Positions 1 to 8,654 of a stretch of DNA of 64,000 nt are shown here, one piece after another. The stretch is from NCBI RefSeq assembly GCF_014649795.1, contig NZ_BMTS01000016.1, forward strand, positions 62,001 through 126,000. Reading direction: 5' to 3'. The stretch comes from Streptomyces melanogenes. Its GTDB lineage: Bacteria; Actinomycetota; Actinomycetes; Streptomycetales; Streptomycetaceae. Each line of letters begins with the position of its first letter. Position 1 is the first letter of the stretch. Under the pieces are notes generated by a model, which saw only the letters and a list, made by a program, of their open reading frames with translations, did no database searches and was not told where the DNA came from. The position numbers and the translations under genes are program-made.

Positions 1-1
1 C

Positions 2-628
2 GCCTCCGAAGGCGTCACCGTCTCCGTCGACACCATGCGCGCCGCCGTCGCCGAACAGGCTGTCGCGGCGGGCGCGTCGCTGGTCAACGACGTCAGCGGC
101 GGCCTCGCCGACCCCCACATGATCCCCGTGGTGGCCGCCACCGAGGCCCCCTTCGTCGTCATGCACTGGCGCGGCTTCAGCCAGGACATGAACAGCCGCG
201 CGGTGTACGCGGACGTGGTCGGCGAGGTCGTCGCCGAGCTCCACGCGCGCGTGGAGGCCGTCGTCGCCGGCGGCATCGCCCCCGAGCGCATCGTCATCGA
301 CCCCGGCCTCGGCTTCGCCAAGCAGGCCGAACACGACCTCGCGCTCGTCGCCCACCTGGCCGAGCTGCGCGCCCTGGGCCGCCCCCTGCTCGTCGCCGCC
401 TCCCGCAAGCGGTTCCTGGGCCATGTCCTCGCCGGGGACGGCTCCGGCCCGCCCCCCGCCCGCGAACGGGACGCCGCCACCGCCGCCGTCTCAGCCATCG
501 CCGCCCACGAGGGCGCCTGGGCGGTCCGGGTCCACGAGGTCCGCGCCACCGCCGACGCCGTACGCGTCGCGCGCGCGGTCGAAGGCGCGGCGGGCGGCCC
601 GGCCCGGCCCGCCGAGGGGACCGCGTGA
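2..628 (+). CDS. folP: dihydropteroate synthase (5' truncated by window edge)
   Basis: Condenses pABA with hydroxymethyl-dihydropterin pyrophosphate to dihydropteroate in folate synthesis; cytoplasmic. The frame is open from base 2, so about 208 C-terminal residues are present and roughly the first quarter to third of the TIM barrel is missing. Visible DHPS signatures are SVDT near the start, NDVSGG, DPGLGFAK and ASRKRF (the late Lys/Arg substrate-binding motif). The stop overlaps the next start as GTGA (625-628), so translation is probably coupled. It heads the plus-strand folate genes folP-NTF2-folB-folK-DUF3180. Confidence 0.95.
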   Translation, partial: ASEGVTVSVDTMRAAVAEQAVAAGASLVNDVSGGLADPHMIPVVAATEAPFVVMHWRGFSQDMNSRAVYADVVGEVVAELHARVEAVVAGGIAPERIVIDPGLGFAKQAEHDLALVAHLAELRALGRPLLVAASRKRFLGHVLAGDGSGPPPARERDAATAAVSAIAAHEGAWAVRVHEVRATADAVRVARAVEGAAGGPARPAEGTA

Positions 629-1086
629 CGGCCCGCACCGACGTCGAGGCCGTCGAGCTGGCCAACACCGCGTTCTACGAGACGCTGGAGCGCGGCGACT
701 TCGACGGGCTCTCCGAGCTCTGGCTGAGCGCCACCGACGCCGGGGACACCTCGATCTCCTGCGTCCACCCCGGCTGGCCGGTCCTCTCCGGCCGCGGCGA
801 GGTGCTCCGCTCGTACGCGCTGATCATGGCGAACACGGAGTACATCCAGTTCTTCCTGACCGACGTGAAGGTCGTCGTCCTCACCGACACCGCCCTGGTC
901 ACCTGCACCGAGAACATCCTCAGCGGCGGCCCCGCCCAGGAGAGCGGCGAGCTCGGTCCGCTGGTGGGACAGCTCGTCGTCGCCACCAATGTGTTCCGCC
1001 GCACACCCGAGGGCTGGAAGCTCTGGTCCCACCACGGCTCCCCCGTTCTGGCCGAAACGGGCGACGACGAGGGTTCCGAGGACTGA
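625..1086 (+). CDS. NTF2-like / SnoaL-type small protein
   Basis: A 153-residue protein of the NTF2-like (nuclear transport factor 2, DUF4440/SnoaL) alpha+beta fold. It shows the usual opening helix (AFYETLERGDFDGL), a WLS...HPGWPVLSGR segment and a closing beta-strand ending in GWKLWSHH. The family includes small-ligand-binding proteins and some enzymes; no catalytic pair can be assigned. The GTG start overlaps the folP stop by 4 bp, implying coupled translation with the folate genes. I recall a gene of this type at the same position in other Streptomyces. Its role in folate metabolism is unproven. Confidence 0.8.
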   Translation: MTARTDVEAVELANTAFYETLERGDFDGLSELWLSATDAGDTSISCVHPGWPVLSGRGEVLRSYALIMANTEYIQFFLTDVKVVVLTDTALVTCTENILSGGPAQESGELGPLVGQLVVATNVFRRTPEGWKLWSHHGSPVLAETGDDEGSED

Positions 1087-1293
1087 AGCCCGGGCTGCCG
1101 GCGGTTGAAGACCCGGATCACGAGGATTGAAACAGGGGGCTCGGGGTAGGGGCGGATACCAGTCCCGACGCCGTCTGTCCATAGCCCCCGTGGGCGAGCG
1201 TTGTCAGTGCCCGCAGGTAGATTCGATGGTGGGTATCGAGCCGCCCGCACGCGGCGGGTGCCCGACCGACCAACGACAGCAGGAGTGATTCGC

Positions 1294-1653
1294 GTGGATC
1301 GTGTCGCGCTGCGCGGCCTCAAGGCCCGCGGGCACCATGGCGTCTTCCCCCGGGAGCGCGAAGAGGGCCAGACCTTCATCGTGGACCTGGTGCTCGGCCT
1401 CGACACCCGCCCCGCGGCGGCCGACGACGACCTGGCGAAGACCGTGCACTACGGAGTGGTGGCCGAGGAAGTCGTGGACGTGGTCCAGGGCGAGCCGGTC
1501 GACCTGATCGAGACGCTGGCCGAGCGCATCGCCCAGCAGTGCCTGAAGCACGCGGGGGTCCAGCAGGTGGAGGTGTGCGTCCACAAGCCGGACGCGCCGA
1601 TCACCGTCCCCTTCGACGACGTGACCATCACCATCACCCGGAGCCGAGTATGA
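1294..1653 (+). CDS. folB: dihydroneopterin aldolase
   Basis: Cleaves 7,8-dihydroneopterin to 6-hydroxymethyl-dihydropterin and glycolaldehyde. The 119-residue length is normal. It has the RGLKARGHHGVFPRE N-terminal signature, the TVHYGVVAEEV segment and the conserved C-terminal VHKPDAPI with the catalytic Lys. The GTG at 1294 is preferred because AGGAG lies 8 nt upstream (1281-1285) and homologs begin at DRVALRGL; in-frame starts at 1201 and 1285 are less likely. The stop overlaps the folK ATG as ATGA. A 207-bp spacer separates it from the previous gene. Confidence 0.95.
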   Translation: MDRVALRGLKARGHHGVFPREREEGQTFIVDLVLGLDTRPAAADDDLAKTVHYGVVAEEVVDVVQGEPVDLIETLAERIAQQCLKHAGVQQVEVCVHKPDAPITVPFDDVTITITRSRV

Positions 1654-2264
1654 CTGTGTTCTCCCACGAGAGCCCGCAGAGCGACCCGACCGTGCAGCCG
1701 GTGCCCGCCTCCGTCGTCGAGCAGGTGGACGCGGCCGACGTCACCCTCTCCAACCCGAAGCGCGCCGTGATCTCCCTCGGCTCCAACCTCGGCAACCGCC
1801 TGGAGACGCTCCAGGGCGCGATCGACGCGCTGGAGGACACGCCGGGCCTGCGGGTCAAAGCGGTCTCCCCGGTGTACGAGACGGAGCCCTGGGGCGTCGC
1901 GCCCGGCTCCCAGCCGTCGTACTTCAACGCGGTCGTCGTCGTGAAGACGACCCTCCCCCCGACCTCCCTCCTGGAGCGCGGCCAGGCCATCGAAGAGGCC
2001 TTCGACCGGGTCCGCGAGGAGCGCTGGGGCCCGCGCACGATCGACGTCGACATCGTTGCCTACGCCGATCTCGTCCTGGACGACCCGGTCCTGACACTGC
2101 CCCACCCGCGCGCCCACGAGCGGGCGTTCGTCCTCGCCCCCTGGCACGACGTGGACCCGCAGGCCCAGCTCCCCGGCCGCGGTCCCGTCGCCGCGCTGCT
2201 CGACGCGATCGGCCGCGAAGGCGTGCTGCCGCGCCCCGACCTGGAACTCCGCCTGCCCGAGTAG
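1650..2264 (+). CDS. folK: 6-hydroxymethyl-dihydropterin pyrophosphokinase
   Basis: Transfers pyrophosphate from ATP to hydroxymethyl-dihydropterin, giving the folP substrate. The 204-residue protein has a ~38-residue non-conserved N-terminal extension, then SLGSNLGNR, VSPVYETEPWG, the signature RWGPRTIDVDIV (Mg/ATP-binding Asp pair) and LPHPRAHERAFVL. The start ATG overlaps the folB stop by 4 bp, so the two are probably translationally coupled. The N-terminal extension is common in actinobacterial FolK. Confidence 0.95.
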   Translation: MTVFSHESPQSDPTVQPVPASVVEQVDAADVTLSNPKRAVISLGSNLGNRLETLQGAIDALEDTPGLRVKAVSPVYETEPWGVAPGSQPSYFNAVVVVKTTLPPTSLLERGQAIEEAFDRVREERWGPRTIDVDIVAYADLVLDDPVLTLPHPRAHERAFVLAPWHDVDPQAQLPGRGPVAALLDAIGREGVLPRPDLELRLPE

Positions 2265-2314
2265 TCGTTAGGCTGCTGACGGCGAGTAGGTTCCGACACG
2301 AAGGGCACTCTTCG

Positions 2315-2794
2315 GTGAAACAACTGAGGCTGGGCGTACTGGCGGGACTCTTCGCCGTCGCCGGAGTGCTCTCCTGGGCAGGGGCCCGGCTGTGGGACTC
2401 CCTGGGCACCCTGCCGAGCGTCCCGCTGGCCGCGCCGATCGTGCTGACCGTGATCGCGGTCATCCTCCTCGCCACGGCCCTGTCCATCCGCTCCCGGCTG
2501 CGCGCCCAGCGCGAGCGCCGCCCCGGCGCGAAGGGCGTGGAGCCCCTGATGGCGGCCCGCGCCGTGGTCTTCGGCCAGTCGAGCGCCCTGGTGGCCGCCC
2601 TGGTCTCGGGGATGTACGGCGGAACGGGCGTCTTCCTCCTCGACTCCCTGGACATCCCGGCCCGCCGCGACCAGGCGATCTACGCGGGCTTCTCGGTAGC
2701 GGCCGGCATCGCGGTCGTGGCGGCGGCGTTCTTCCTGGAACGCGTCTGCAAACTCCCGGACGACGAGGACGAGGGCACGGCGCCGGTGGCGTGA
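2315..2794 (+). CDS. DUF3180 membrane protein
   Basis: A 159-residue integral membrane protein with four predicted hydrophobic segments: near residues 7-25, 42-62, 80-105 and 122-142. It resembles the DUF3180 family that follows folK in actinobacteria (Rv3605c in M. tuberculosis, from memory). The GTG start lies 50 bp after folK, so it is likely the last gene of the folate operon. Function unknown. It ends 21 bp from the stop of the convergent endonuclease-like gene. Confidence 0.85.
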   Translation: MKQLRLGVLAGLFAVAGVLSWAGARLWDSLGTLPSVPLAAPIVLTVIAVILLATALSIRSRLRAQRERRPGAKGVEPLMAARAVVFGQSSALVAALVSGMYGGTGVFLLDSLDIPARRDQAIYAGFSVAAGIAVVAAAFFLERVCKLPDDEDEGTAPVA

Positions 2795-2815
2795 GGAGGC
2801 GCCTCCTGGCCCCGG

Positions 2816-3805
2816 TCACCACTCCTGGCGTACGAGGTGGCCGTTCACCGGGAAGGTGGGGTGCGGCTCCAGCCGGAAGTCGTAGAGCGTGAACGGCTTG
2901 TCGGGCACGGCGCGGAAGCGCACCTCGTGCACTTCGGCCCATGCCGACTCCGTCAGCTCCAGCGGGTGCCTCTCGGTGCGGAACGTGCCGCGTGCGGGCC
3001 AGCTGTCGGCCAGCACGAGGCGGGACACCTTGCCGTCGGTGCGGGGCGTGAAGCGTGCCCCCACGACCTTCGCGATCTCCGCGAGAAACGGCACGTTGGC
3101 ACTGACGACGACCCGCGCGGGCCACCGCCGGACGCGGCAGCCGTCCCCGTCGACATAGCCGTCGAGAAATCCCTCGAACACCTCCCGTTCGCGCAGCACG
3201 ACGCGCGGGAAGCTCTGGCGCAGGTGGTGCGCATCCCCGCCGACGTACTGGCGCAGCAGGTCCGCGAGGTACGACGAGACCACGCGCACCCGAAAGCCCG
3301 GCAGGTCTCTCCCCAAGTAGCCGGACGGCCGGGTGACGGGCTCCAGCCGTGCCGCCAGGCCGGTGGCGGCGGTGAGCGCTGCCGCGTACCGGGCGGCGAA
3401 CTCCTCGTCGTTGACCACGAGCGAAACGTAGTTCTTGCCGACCGTTCCGTCCGCGCAGGTCGCTCCCAGGAAGTAGCCGAACTGACGCCCGGGCCGGATC
3501 GTCAGCCGTTCCCGGCGCCATTTGCGTGCCGGTGTCCACGCCAGCACGGTCCCCGCGGCATCCCGCGCGTGCACCCAGCCGTCGGGAGTCCCGAGCAGGG
3601 CATCAGGGGCCACGGAGAACGTCGTGTGGTCGGTCACGACATCCACGACCTCGCGCGCCTTGGCCGCGCTCACCTCCATCACAGAGGTCTGCACGCTGCA
3701 CTTCCCGTCGAGCGTCCACAGACGGGCGCCCAAGGTGACGTCCCGCGCGCGTGCCCGTCCGCCGACCACGTTCACCGTCTGACGGCTCGGAACCCCGTAC
3801 CCCAT
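2816..3805 (-). CDS. free-standing Hint/LAGLIDADG homing-endonuclease-like protein (splicing-dead intein relative)
   Basis: The 329 residues are laid out like an intein without exteins. An N-terminal Hint half (about 8-95) has an LWTLDG strand and a block-B-like VTDHTTFSV...GWVHARD. A two-motif LAGLIDADG endonuclease core follows, with P1 FGYFLGATCADGTVG (about 108-122) and P2 FEGFLDGYVDGDG (about 210-222); both keep the acidic residue. The C-terminal Hint strand is FTLYDFRLEPHPTF...VNGHLV. The C-terminal His-Asn and a +1 nucleophile are absent, and no Cys/Ser clearly opens block A, so splicing is not expected. The ATG has a strong GGGGGGA Shine-Dalgarno 5 nt upstream, arguing for an expressed gene. 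It lies 71 bp downstream of folE on the same strand, and meets DUF3180 tail to tail. Confidence 0.8.
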   Translation of the reverse strand: MGYGVPSRQTVNVVGGRARARDVTLGARLWTLDGKCSVQTSVMEVSAAKAREVVDVVTDHTTFSVAPDALLGTPDGWVHARDAAGTVLAWTPARKWRRERLTIRPGRQFGYFLGATCADGTVGKNYVSLVVNDEEFAARYAAALTAATGLAARLEPVTRPSGYLGRDLPGFRVRVVSSYLADLLRQYVGGDAHHLRQSFPRVVLREREVFEGFLDGYVDGDGCRVRRWPARVVVSANVPFLAEIAKVVGARFTPRTDGKVSRLVLADSWPARGTFRTERHPLELTESAWAEVHEVRFRAVPDKPFTLYDFRLEPHPTFPVNGHLVRQEW

Positions 3806-3876
3806 CGCAGTCCCCCCGGATCAACGATCGACTTCCCCTGATCCGGGACCGTACCGGGCGCCACTGACAAACCGGT

Positions 3877-4482
3877 CTACCGCGCCAGTATCAGACTCAT
3901 CGCCTCGGCCCGGGTCGACGCTTCCCGCAGTTGCCCGCGGACCGCCGACGTCGTGGTCTTCGCGCCCGGCTTGCGGATGCCACGCACCGACATGCACATG
4001 TGCTCGGCTTCGATCACGACGATGGCGCCCCGCGCCTCCAGAATGCGCATCAGGGAGTCCGCGATCTGCGTGGTCAGGCGCTCCTGGACCTGCGGACGGC
4101 GGGCGTACACGTCCACCAGCCGGGCCAGCTTCGACAGGCCGGTGATCTTGCCCGACTCAGCCGGGATGTAGCCGACGTGGGCCACTCCGTGGAACGGCAG
4201 CAGATGATGCTCGCACAAAGATACGATTTCAATGTCCTTTACCAGGACCATCTCGTCGTGCCCCAAGTCGAACGTCGTCGTCAGGACGTCCTCGGGCTCC
4301 TGCCGCAGCCCGGCCAGGATCTCCCGGTACGCCCGAGCGACCCGCCCCGGCGTCTCCCGCAGCCCTTCCCGGTCCGGGTCCTCGCCGACCGCGATGAGGA
4401 GCTCGCGCACGGCGGCCTCGGCGCGCTTCTCGTCGAATTCGCCGATGGGGCCCTCGCCGTCCAGCGTCACCGGGTCGGTCAT
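3877..4482 (-). CDS. folE: GTP cyclohydrolase I
   Basis: Converts GTP to 7,8-dihydroneopterin triphosphate, the first pterin step of folate synthesis. It is a 201-residue type IA enzyme with ETPGRVARAY, the zinc-binding SLCEHHLLPFHG (Cys and His ligands), GLSKLARLV and EAEHMCMSVRGI with the second zinc Cys. The ATG at 4482 is preferred over an in-frame start at 4518 because a GAGG lies just upstream and MTDPVTLDG fits homologs. It sits downstream of ftsH on the same strand and is separated from it by a strong hairpin. Confidence 0.96.
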   Translation of the reverse strand: MTDPVTLDGEGPIGEFDEKRAEAAVRELLIAVGEDPDREGLRETPGRVARAYREILAGLRQEPEDVLTTTFDLGHDEMVLVKDIEIVSLCEHHLLPFHGVAHVGYIPAESGKITGLSKLARLVDVYARRPQVQERLTTQIADSLMRILEARGAIVVIEAEHMCMSVRGIRKPGAKTTTSAVRGQLREASTRAEAMSLILAR

Positions 4483-4526
4483 CTGTGCCTCGTTCCTCGT
4501 TCGTGTGCACGGGCGCACGACAGCGC

Positions 4527-4559
4527 CGCGCCCCCACAGGCTAAAACCTGGGGGGCGCG
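4527..4559 (-). terminator. hairpin terminator after ftsH
   Basis: The arms CGCGCCCCCACAGG (4527-4540) and CCTGGGGGGCGCG (4547-4559) pair around a CTAAAA loop, with one bulge. It lies 31 bp beyond the ftsH stop and before the folE start, without a U-tract, as is usual for Streptomyces. It could limit read-through from ftsH into folE. Confidence 0.65.
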
Positions 4560-4589
4560 GAGTGCATTCCGGGTCCGAGGAGCCGGGGG

Positions 4590-6617
4590 TCAGCTCTCGG
4601 GGCGGTCTTCCACGCCCGGGAGCTGCTCGGTCGGGACCGAGTCGGTCGGGGCCGCGCCGTTGGCGGTCGAGGCGCCGTTGGTCAGGGCGAGCTCCCTGGG
4701 CGACAGGACCGGGGGGCGGGTCGACGGCGTGCGCCGCGACGAGCCCGTCCAGGCCGGACGCGCGGGGCGCCGGACGATGGGGGCGAAGATCTCGGCGATC
4801 TGCTCCTTGCCCAGCGTCTCCTTCTCCAGCAGCTGGAGGACCAGGTTGTCGAGGACGTCGCGGTTCTCGACGAGGATCTCCCAGGCCTCGTTGTGCGCCG
4901 TCTCGATGAGCTTCTTGACCTCTTCGTCGACGAGCGCCGCGACCTCTTCCGAGTAGTCGCGCTGGTGCGCCATCTCACGGCCCAGGAACGGCTCCGTGTT
5001 GTCGCCGCCGAACTTGATCGCGCCGAGCCGCTCGGTCATGCCGTACTGCGTGACCATCGCGCGGGCGGTGGCCGTGGCCTTCTCGATGTCGTTCGCCGCG
5101 CCCGTGGTCGGGTCGTGGAAGACGAGCTCCTCGGCCGCGCGCCCGCCCAGCATGTAGGCGAGCTGGTCGAGCATCTCGTTGCGCGTGGTCGAGTACTTGT
5201 CCTCGTCCGGCAGGACCATCGTGTAGCCGAGGGCCCGGCCGCGCGACAGGATCGTGATCTTGTGGACCGGGTCCGAGTTCGGGGAAGCGGCCGCGACCAG
5301 GGCGTGTCCGCCCTCGTGGTACGCGGTGATCTTCTTCTCCTTGTCGGACATGATCCGGGTCCGCTTCTGCGGGCCCGCCACGACGCGGTCGATCGCCTCG
5401 TCCAGCATGTTGTTGTCGATCAGCTTCTGGTTGCTGCGCGCCGTGAGGAGCGCCGCTTCGTTCAGCACGTTCGACAGGTCGGCGCCGGTGAAGCCGGGGG
5501 TGCGCCGGGCGACGGCCGAGAGGTCGACGTCCGGGGCGACCGGCTTGCCCTTCTGGTGGACCTTGAGGATCTCCAGACGGCCCTGCATGTCCGGGCGGTC
5601 GACCGCGATCTGGCGGTCGAAGCGGCCGGGGCGCAGGAGGGCCGGGTCGAGGATGTCGGGCCGGTTGGTGGCGGCGATCAGGATGACGCCGCCCTTCACG
5701 TCGAAGCCGTCCATCTCGACGAGCAGCTGGTTGAGCGTCTGCTCGCGCTCGTCGTGGCCGCCGCCGAGGCCCGCGCCGCGGTGCCGTCCGACGGCGTCGA
5801 TCTCGTCGACGAAGACGATCGCCGGGGCGTTCGCCTTGGCCTGCTCGAAGAGGTCACGCACACGCGAGGCGCCGACACCGACGAACATCTCGACGAAGTC
5901 GGAGCCGGAGATCGAGTAGAAGGGGACGCCGGCCTCGCCCGCGACGGCGCGCGCGAGGAGGGTCTTGCCGGTGCCGGGCGGGCCGTACAGCAGCACGCCC
6001 TTGGGGATCTTGGCGCCGACGGCCTGGAACTTCGCCGGCTCCTGGAGGAACTCCTTGATCTCGTGGAGCTCCTCGACGGCCTCGTCCGCCCCGGCCACGT
6101 CGGCGAACGTCGTCTTCGGGGTGTCCTTGGTGATGAGCTTGGCCTTGGACTTCCCGAAGTTCATGACCCGGGAGCCGCCGCCCTGCATCTGGTTCATCAG
6201 GAACAGGAAGACGACGACGATGAGGACGAAGGGGAGCAGCGAGAGCAGGATCCCCACGATCGGGTTCTGCTTCGAGGGGGAGACCGTGTAGCCCTTGGTC
6301 AGGTCTCCGCTGTCGAACTTGCCCTGCAGCTTGTTGGCCAGGTTGGTGCCCTGGGCGTCGCCGATGTAGCTCGCCTGGATCTTGTTGGCGCCCTTGACCT
6401 TCTGGCCGTCCTTGAGGTCGACCTTGATGACCGACTCGTCGCCGGTCGTGATCTTGGCTTCGTCTACCTGGTTCTTGTCGATCGCCTGGACGACCTCGGA
6501 GGTGTCCACCGTCTTGTAGCCGCCCGACGAGCCGACGACTTGCATCAACACGACCACGGCGAGGACGGCCAGCACGATCCACATGACCGGCCCACGGAAG
6601 TATCGCTTCACGTCCAT
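4590..6617 (-). CDS. ftsH: ATP-dependent zinc metalloprotease FtsH
   Basis: Membrane-anchored AAA+ protease that degrades misassembled membrane proteins and some regulators. The 675-residue layout is TM1 (about 12-28), an extracytoplasmic domain, TM2 (about 120-141), an AAA module with Walker A GPPGTGKT (212-219), Walker B VFVDEIDA and the SRH arginines ATNRPDILDPALLRPGR, then an M41 peptidase domain with HEGGH (434-438). The C-terminal ~65 residues are low-complexity and rich in Pro/Thr/Ser. Gene order tilS-hpt-...-ftsH-folE matches actinobacteria. The ATG at 6617 begins the conserved MDVKRYFRGP. Confidence 0.97.
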   Translation of the reverse strand: MDVKRYFRGPVMWIVLAVLAVVVLMQVVGSSGGYKTVDTSEVVQAIDKNQVDEAKITTGDESVIKVDLKDGQKVKGANKIQASYIGDAQGTNLANKLQGKFDSGDLTKGYTVSPSKQNPIVGILLSLLPFVLIVVVFLFLMNQMQGGGSRVMNFGKSKAKLITKDTPKTTFADVAGADEAVEELHEIKEFLQEPAKFQAVGAKIPKGVLLYGPPGTGKTLLARAVAGEAGVPFYSISGSDFVEMFVGVGASRVRDLFEQAKANAPAIVFVDEIDAVGRHRGAGLGGGHDEREQTLNQLLVEMDGFDVKGGVILIAATNRPDILDPALLRPGRFDRQIAVDRPDMQGRLEILKVHQKGKPVAPDVDLSAVARRTPGFTGADLSNVLNEAALLTARSNQKLIDNNMLDEAIDRVVAGPQKRTRIMSDKEKKITAYHEGGHALVAAASPNSDPVHKITILSRGRALGYTMVLPDEDKYSTTRNEMLDQLAYMLGGRAAEELVFHDPTTGAANDIEKATATARAMVTQYGMTERLGAIKFGGDNTEPFLGREMAHQRDYSEEVAALVDEEVKKLIETAHNEAWEILVENRDVLDNLVLQLLEKETLGKEQIAEIFAPIVRRPARPAWTGSSRRTPSTRPPVLSPRELALTNGASTANGAAPTDSVPTEQLPGVEDRPES

Positions 6618-6798
6618 CCATACGGAGCGAGAACGCCCCGTCCCTCCTGCCCGTAGGTAAATGCTGCTGTGAGTAAAGACTGTTCTTCGGACGGTACCCC
6701 AGCATTGTCACCCGCGGCCGCAAGGGACGGCTGGCAAACCCGCCTTCCCAAGCTCCAACGCGGGAAGGGGGCTCTGGGTTCCCGACCGGGTTCCCGGC

Positions 6799-7362
6799 TC
6801 AGCCGCCGTAGACGTGCGGAGCCAGCGTCCCGACAAAGGGGAGATTGCGGTACTTCTCGGCGTAGTCGAGGCCGTAGCCGACGACGAATTCATTCGGAAT
6901 GTCGAATCCGATCCACTTCACGTCGATCGCGACCTTTGCGGCATCCGGCTTACGGAGCAGCGTGCAGACCTCGAGAGAGGCGGGCTCGCGGGATCCGAGG
7001 TTGGAGAGCAGCCACGACAGCGTGAGGCCCGAGTCGATGATGTCCTCGACGATCAGGACGTGCTTGCCCTTGATGTCGGTGTCGAGGTCCTTGAGGATGC
7101 GGACGACGCCGGAGGACTGGGTGCCCGCGCCGTAGGAGGAGACGGCCATCCAGTCCATGGTGACCGGGGTGGACAGCGCGCGCGCCAGGTCCGCCATGAC
7201 CATCACGGCACCCTTGAGGACGCCGACGATCAGGAGGTCCTTGCCCGCGTACTCCGCGTCGATCTTCGCGGCCAGCTCGGCCAGCTTGGCGTCGATCTCT
7301 TCCTTGGTGATGAGCACCGACTGGAGGTCGGTGCCCATGTCCTTCTCGTTCACCCGGGCCAC
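6799..7362 (-). CDS. hpt: hypoxanthine phosphoribosyltransferase
   Basis: Purine salvage enzyme that makes IMP (or GMP) from hypoxanthine/guanine and PRPP. The 187 residues carry GVLKGAVMVMADLAR, SSYG and the PRPP motif VLIVEDIIDSGLTL (acidic pair EDIID), with a C-terminal KWIGFDIPNEFVVGYGLDY. The start is uncertain: GTG at 7362 gives the listed length, while an ATG at 7338 (MGTDLQSVL) has an AAGGA very close upstream. The gene begins 21 bp after the tilS stop, a probable operon. Confidence 0.95.
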   Translation of the reverse strand: MARVNEKDMGTDLQSVLITKEEIDAKLAELAAKIDAEYAGKDLLIVGVLKGAVMVMADLARALSTPVTMDWMAVSSYGAGTQSSGVVRILKDLDTDIKGKHVLIVEDIIDSGLTLSWLLSNLGSREPASLEVCTLLRKPDAAKVAIDVKWIGFDIPNEFVVGYGLDYAEKYRNLPFVGTLAPHVYGG

Positions 7363-7383
7363 TTTCGTTGTACGTACGTGAGC

Positions 7384-8445
7384 TCAGCTCTGCCGGATGA
7401 CCAGTCTGCCACCCTGCCGCCGTGCCTCGACGCGCCCGGGGAGGTTGATGGCCCGCTGGCCGCGCCAGCTCGTGATGAGCCGGTCGACCTCCTCGACGTG
7501 GCGGGCGAAGAGCGAGCCGGCGGGGGAACCGGCGTGGATGAGGGCCTTGCGCAGCACCCGGCGGCGGACCGCGGCGGGCAGCGCGTAGAGCTTTCCGCAC
7601 AGCAGCTCGCCGGCGTCGTCCCGGACGGACGGGTCGGCGTCGGCGGCCCAGGCGTCCAGGGCGTCTGCGTCGTCGCGGGAGAGCTCAGCGGTGCGCGCAA
7701 GGGCCTCCACTACGCCCTTGCCGAGGGCCTTCTCCAGGGCGGGCAGGCCTTCGTGGCGCAGCCGGGAGCGGGTGTAGGCGGGGTCGGCGTTGTGCGGGTC
7801 GTCCCAGACGGGCAGCGACTGGACCAGGCAGGCCTTGCGGGCGGTGTGCCGGTCGATCTGGAGGAAGGGGCGGCGGTAGCGGCCGTGGGCGCCGGAGACG
7901 GCGGCCATGCCGGACAGGGAGCGGGTGCCGGAGCCGCGGGCGAGGCCGAGCAGAACCGTCTCGGCCTGGTCGTCGCGGGTGTGGCCGAGCAGGATCGCGG
8001 CGGCGCCGTGGCGCTCGGCGGCGGCGTCCAGGGCGGCGTAGCGGGCGTCCCGGGCGGCGGCTTCGGGGCCGCCCTCGCGGCCCACCTTCACGGCGACGGC
8101 CTCGACCGGGTCGAGCCCCATCGCGGTGAGCCGGGCGGCGACCTCGGCGGCGCGCTGGTCGGAGCCGGGCTGGAGGCCGTGGTCGACGGTGACGGCGCCG
8201 GCGCGGACGGAGAGCTTGCGGGATTCGAAGGCGAGGGCGGAGGCGAGCGCCATGGAGTCGGCGCCGCCCGAGCAGGCGACGAGGACCAGGGGGCCGCTGT
8301 CGTCGCCCTCGCGCGCGTGGTCGCGGGGGGAGGTGTCGGGGGGTGGGGTGCGGCCGTCGCTGAGGACGAGCGCGTCGTGCAGTACGTCGTGGAGTACGCG
8401 GCGGACCGCCAGGCGTATCGCCGCGACCGCAGGATGGGGACCCAT
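7384..8445 (-). CDS. tilS: tRNA(Ile)-lysidine synthetase
   Basis: Adds lysine to C34 of the CAU tRNA-Ile so that it reads AUA. The 353-residue N-type ATPase has the PP-loop SGGADS (59-64), TVDHGLQPGS and LGHTRDDQAETVLLGLARGSG, the family signature. A C-terminal region covers about 230-353. The ~45-residue N-terminal stretch is variable. It precedes hpt on the same strand by 21 bp, as in M. tuberculosis (mesJ-hpt, from memory). Confidence 0.95.
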   Translation of the reverse strand: MGPHPAVAAIRLAVRRVLHDVLHDALVLSDGRTPPPDTSPRDHAREGDDSGPLVLVACSGGADSMALASALAFESRKLSVRAGAVTVDHGLQPGSDQRAAEVAARLTAMGLDPVEAVAVKVGREGGPEAAARDARYAALDAAAERHGAAAILLGHTRDDQAETVLLGLARGSGTRSLSGMAAVSGAHGRYRRPFLQIDRHTARKACLVQSLPVWDDPHNADPAYTRSRLRHEGLPALEKALGKGVVEALARTAELSRDDADALDAWAADADPSVRDDAGELLCGKLYALPAAVRRRVLRKALIHAGSPAGSLFARHVEEVDRLITSWRGQRAINLPGRVEARRQGGRLVIRQS

Positions 8446-8654
8446 GTCCGGTGCCCTTCGGTGAAGTTGGGGGGTGCCTCGGGACGAGGGAAAAGATCGG
8501 TCACACAGAGTGCGTAGATGGTGACAGAACCGAGCCGATACCCGAGCATTGCACGCCTACCCATGCCCTACGGTCCCTCGGATGGGTGATCCTGCGCATT
8601 TCCGGGGGACACCTGTGGGCCCCGGGTACGTGGGTGCGGTCGGCGCTCGCCGGA

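Noticed and set aside
2460..3539. A 359-residue minus-strand frame across DUF3180 and the endonuclease gene
   Set aside because: Arg/Pro-rich out-of-frame translation crossing two better-supported genes; no start signal.
2816..3805. An active intein
   Set aside because: There are no exteins, and the C-terminal His-Asn and a clear N-terminal nucleophile are missing; treated as a free-standing relative.
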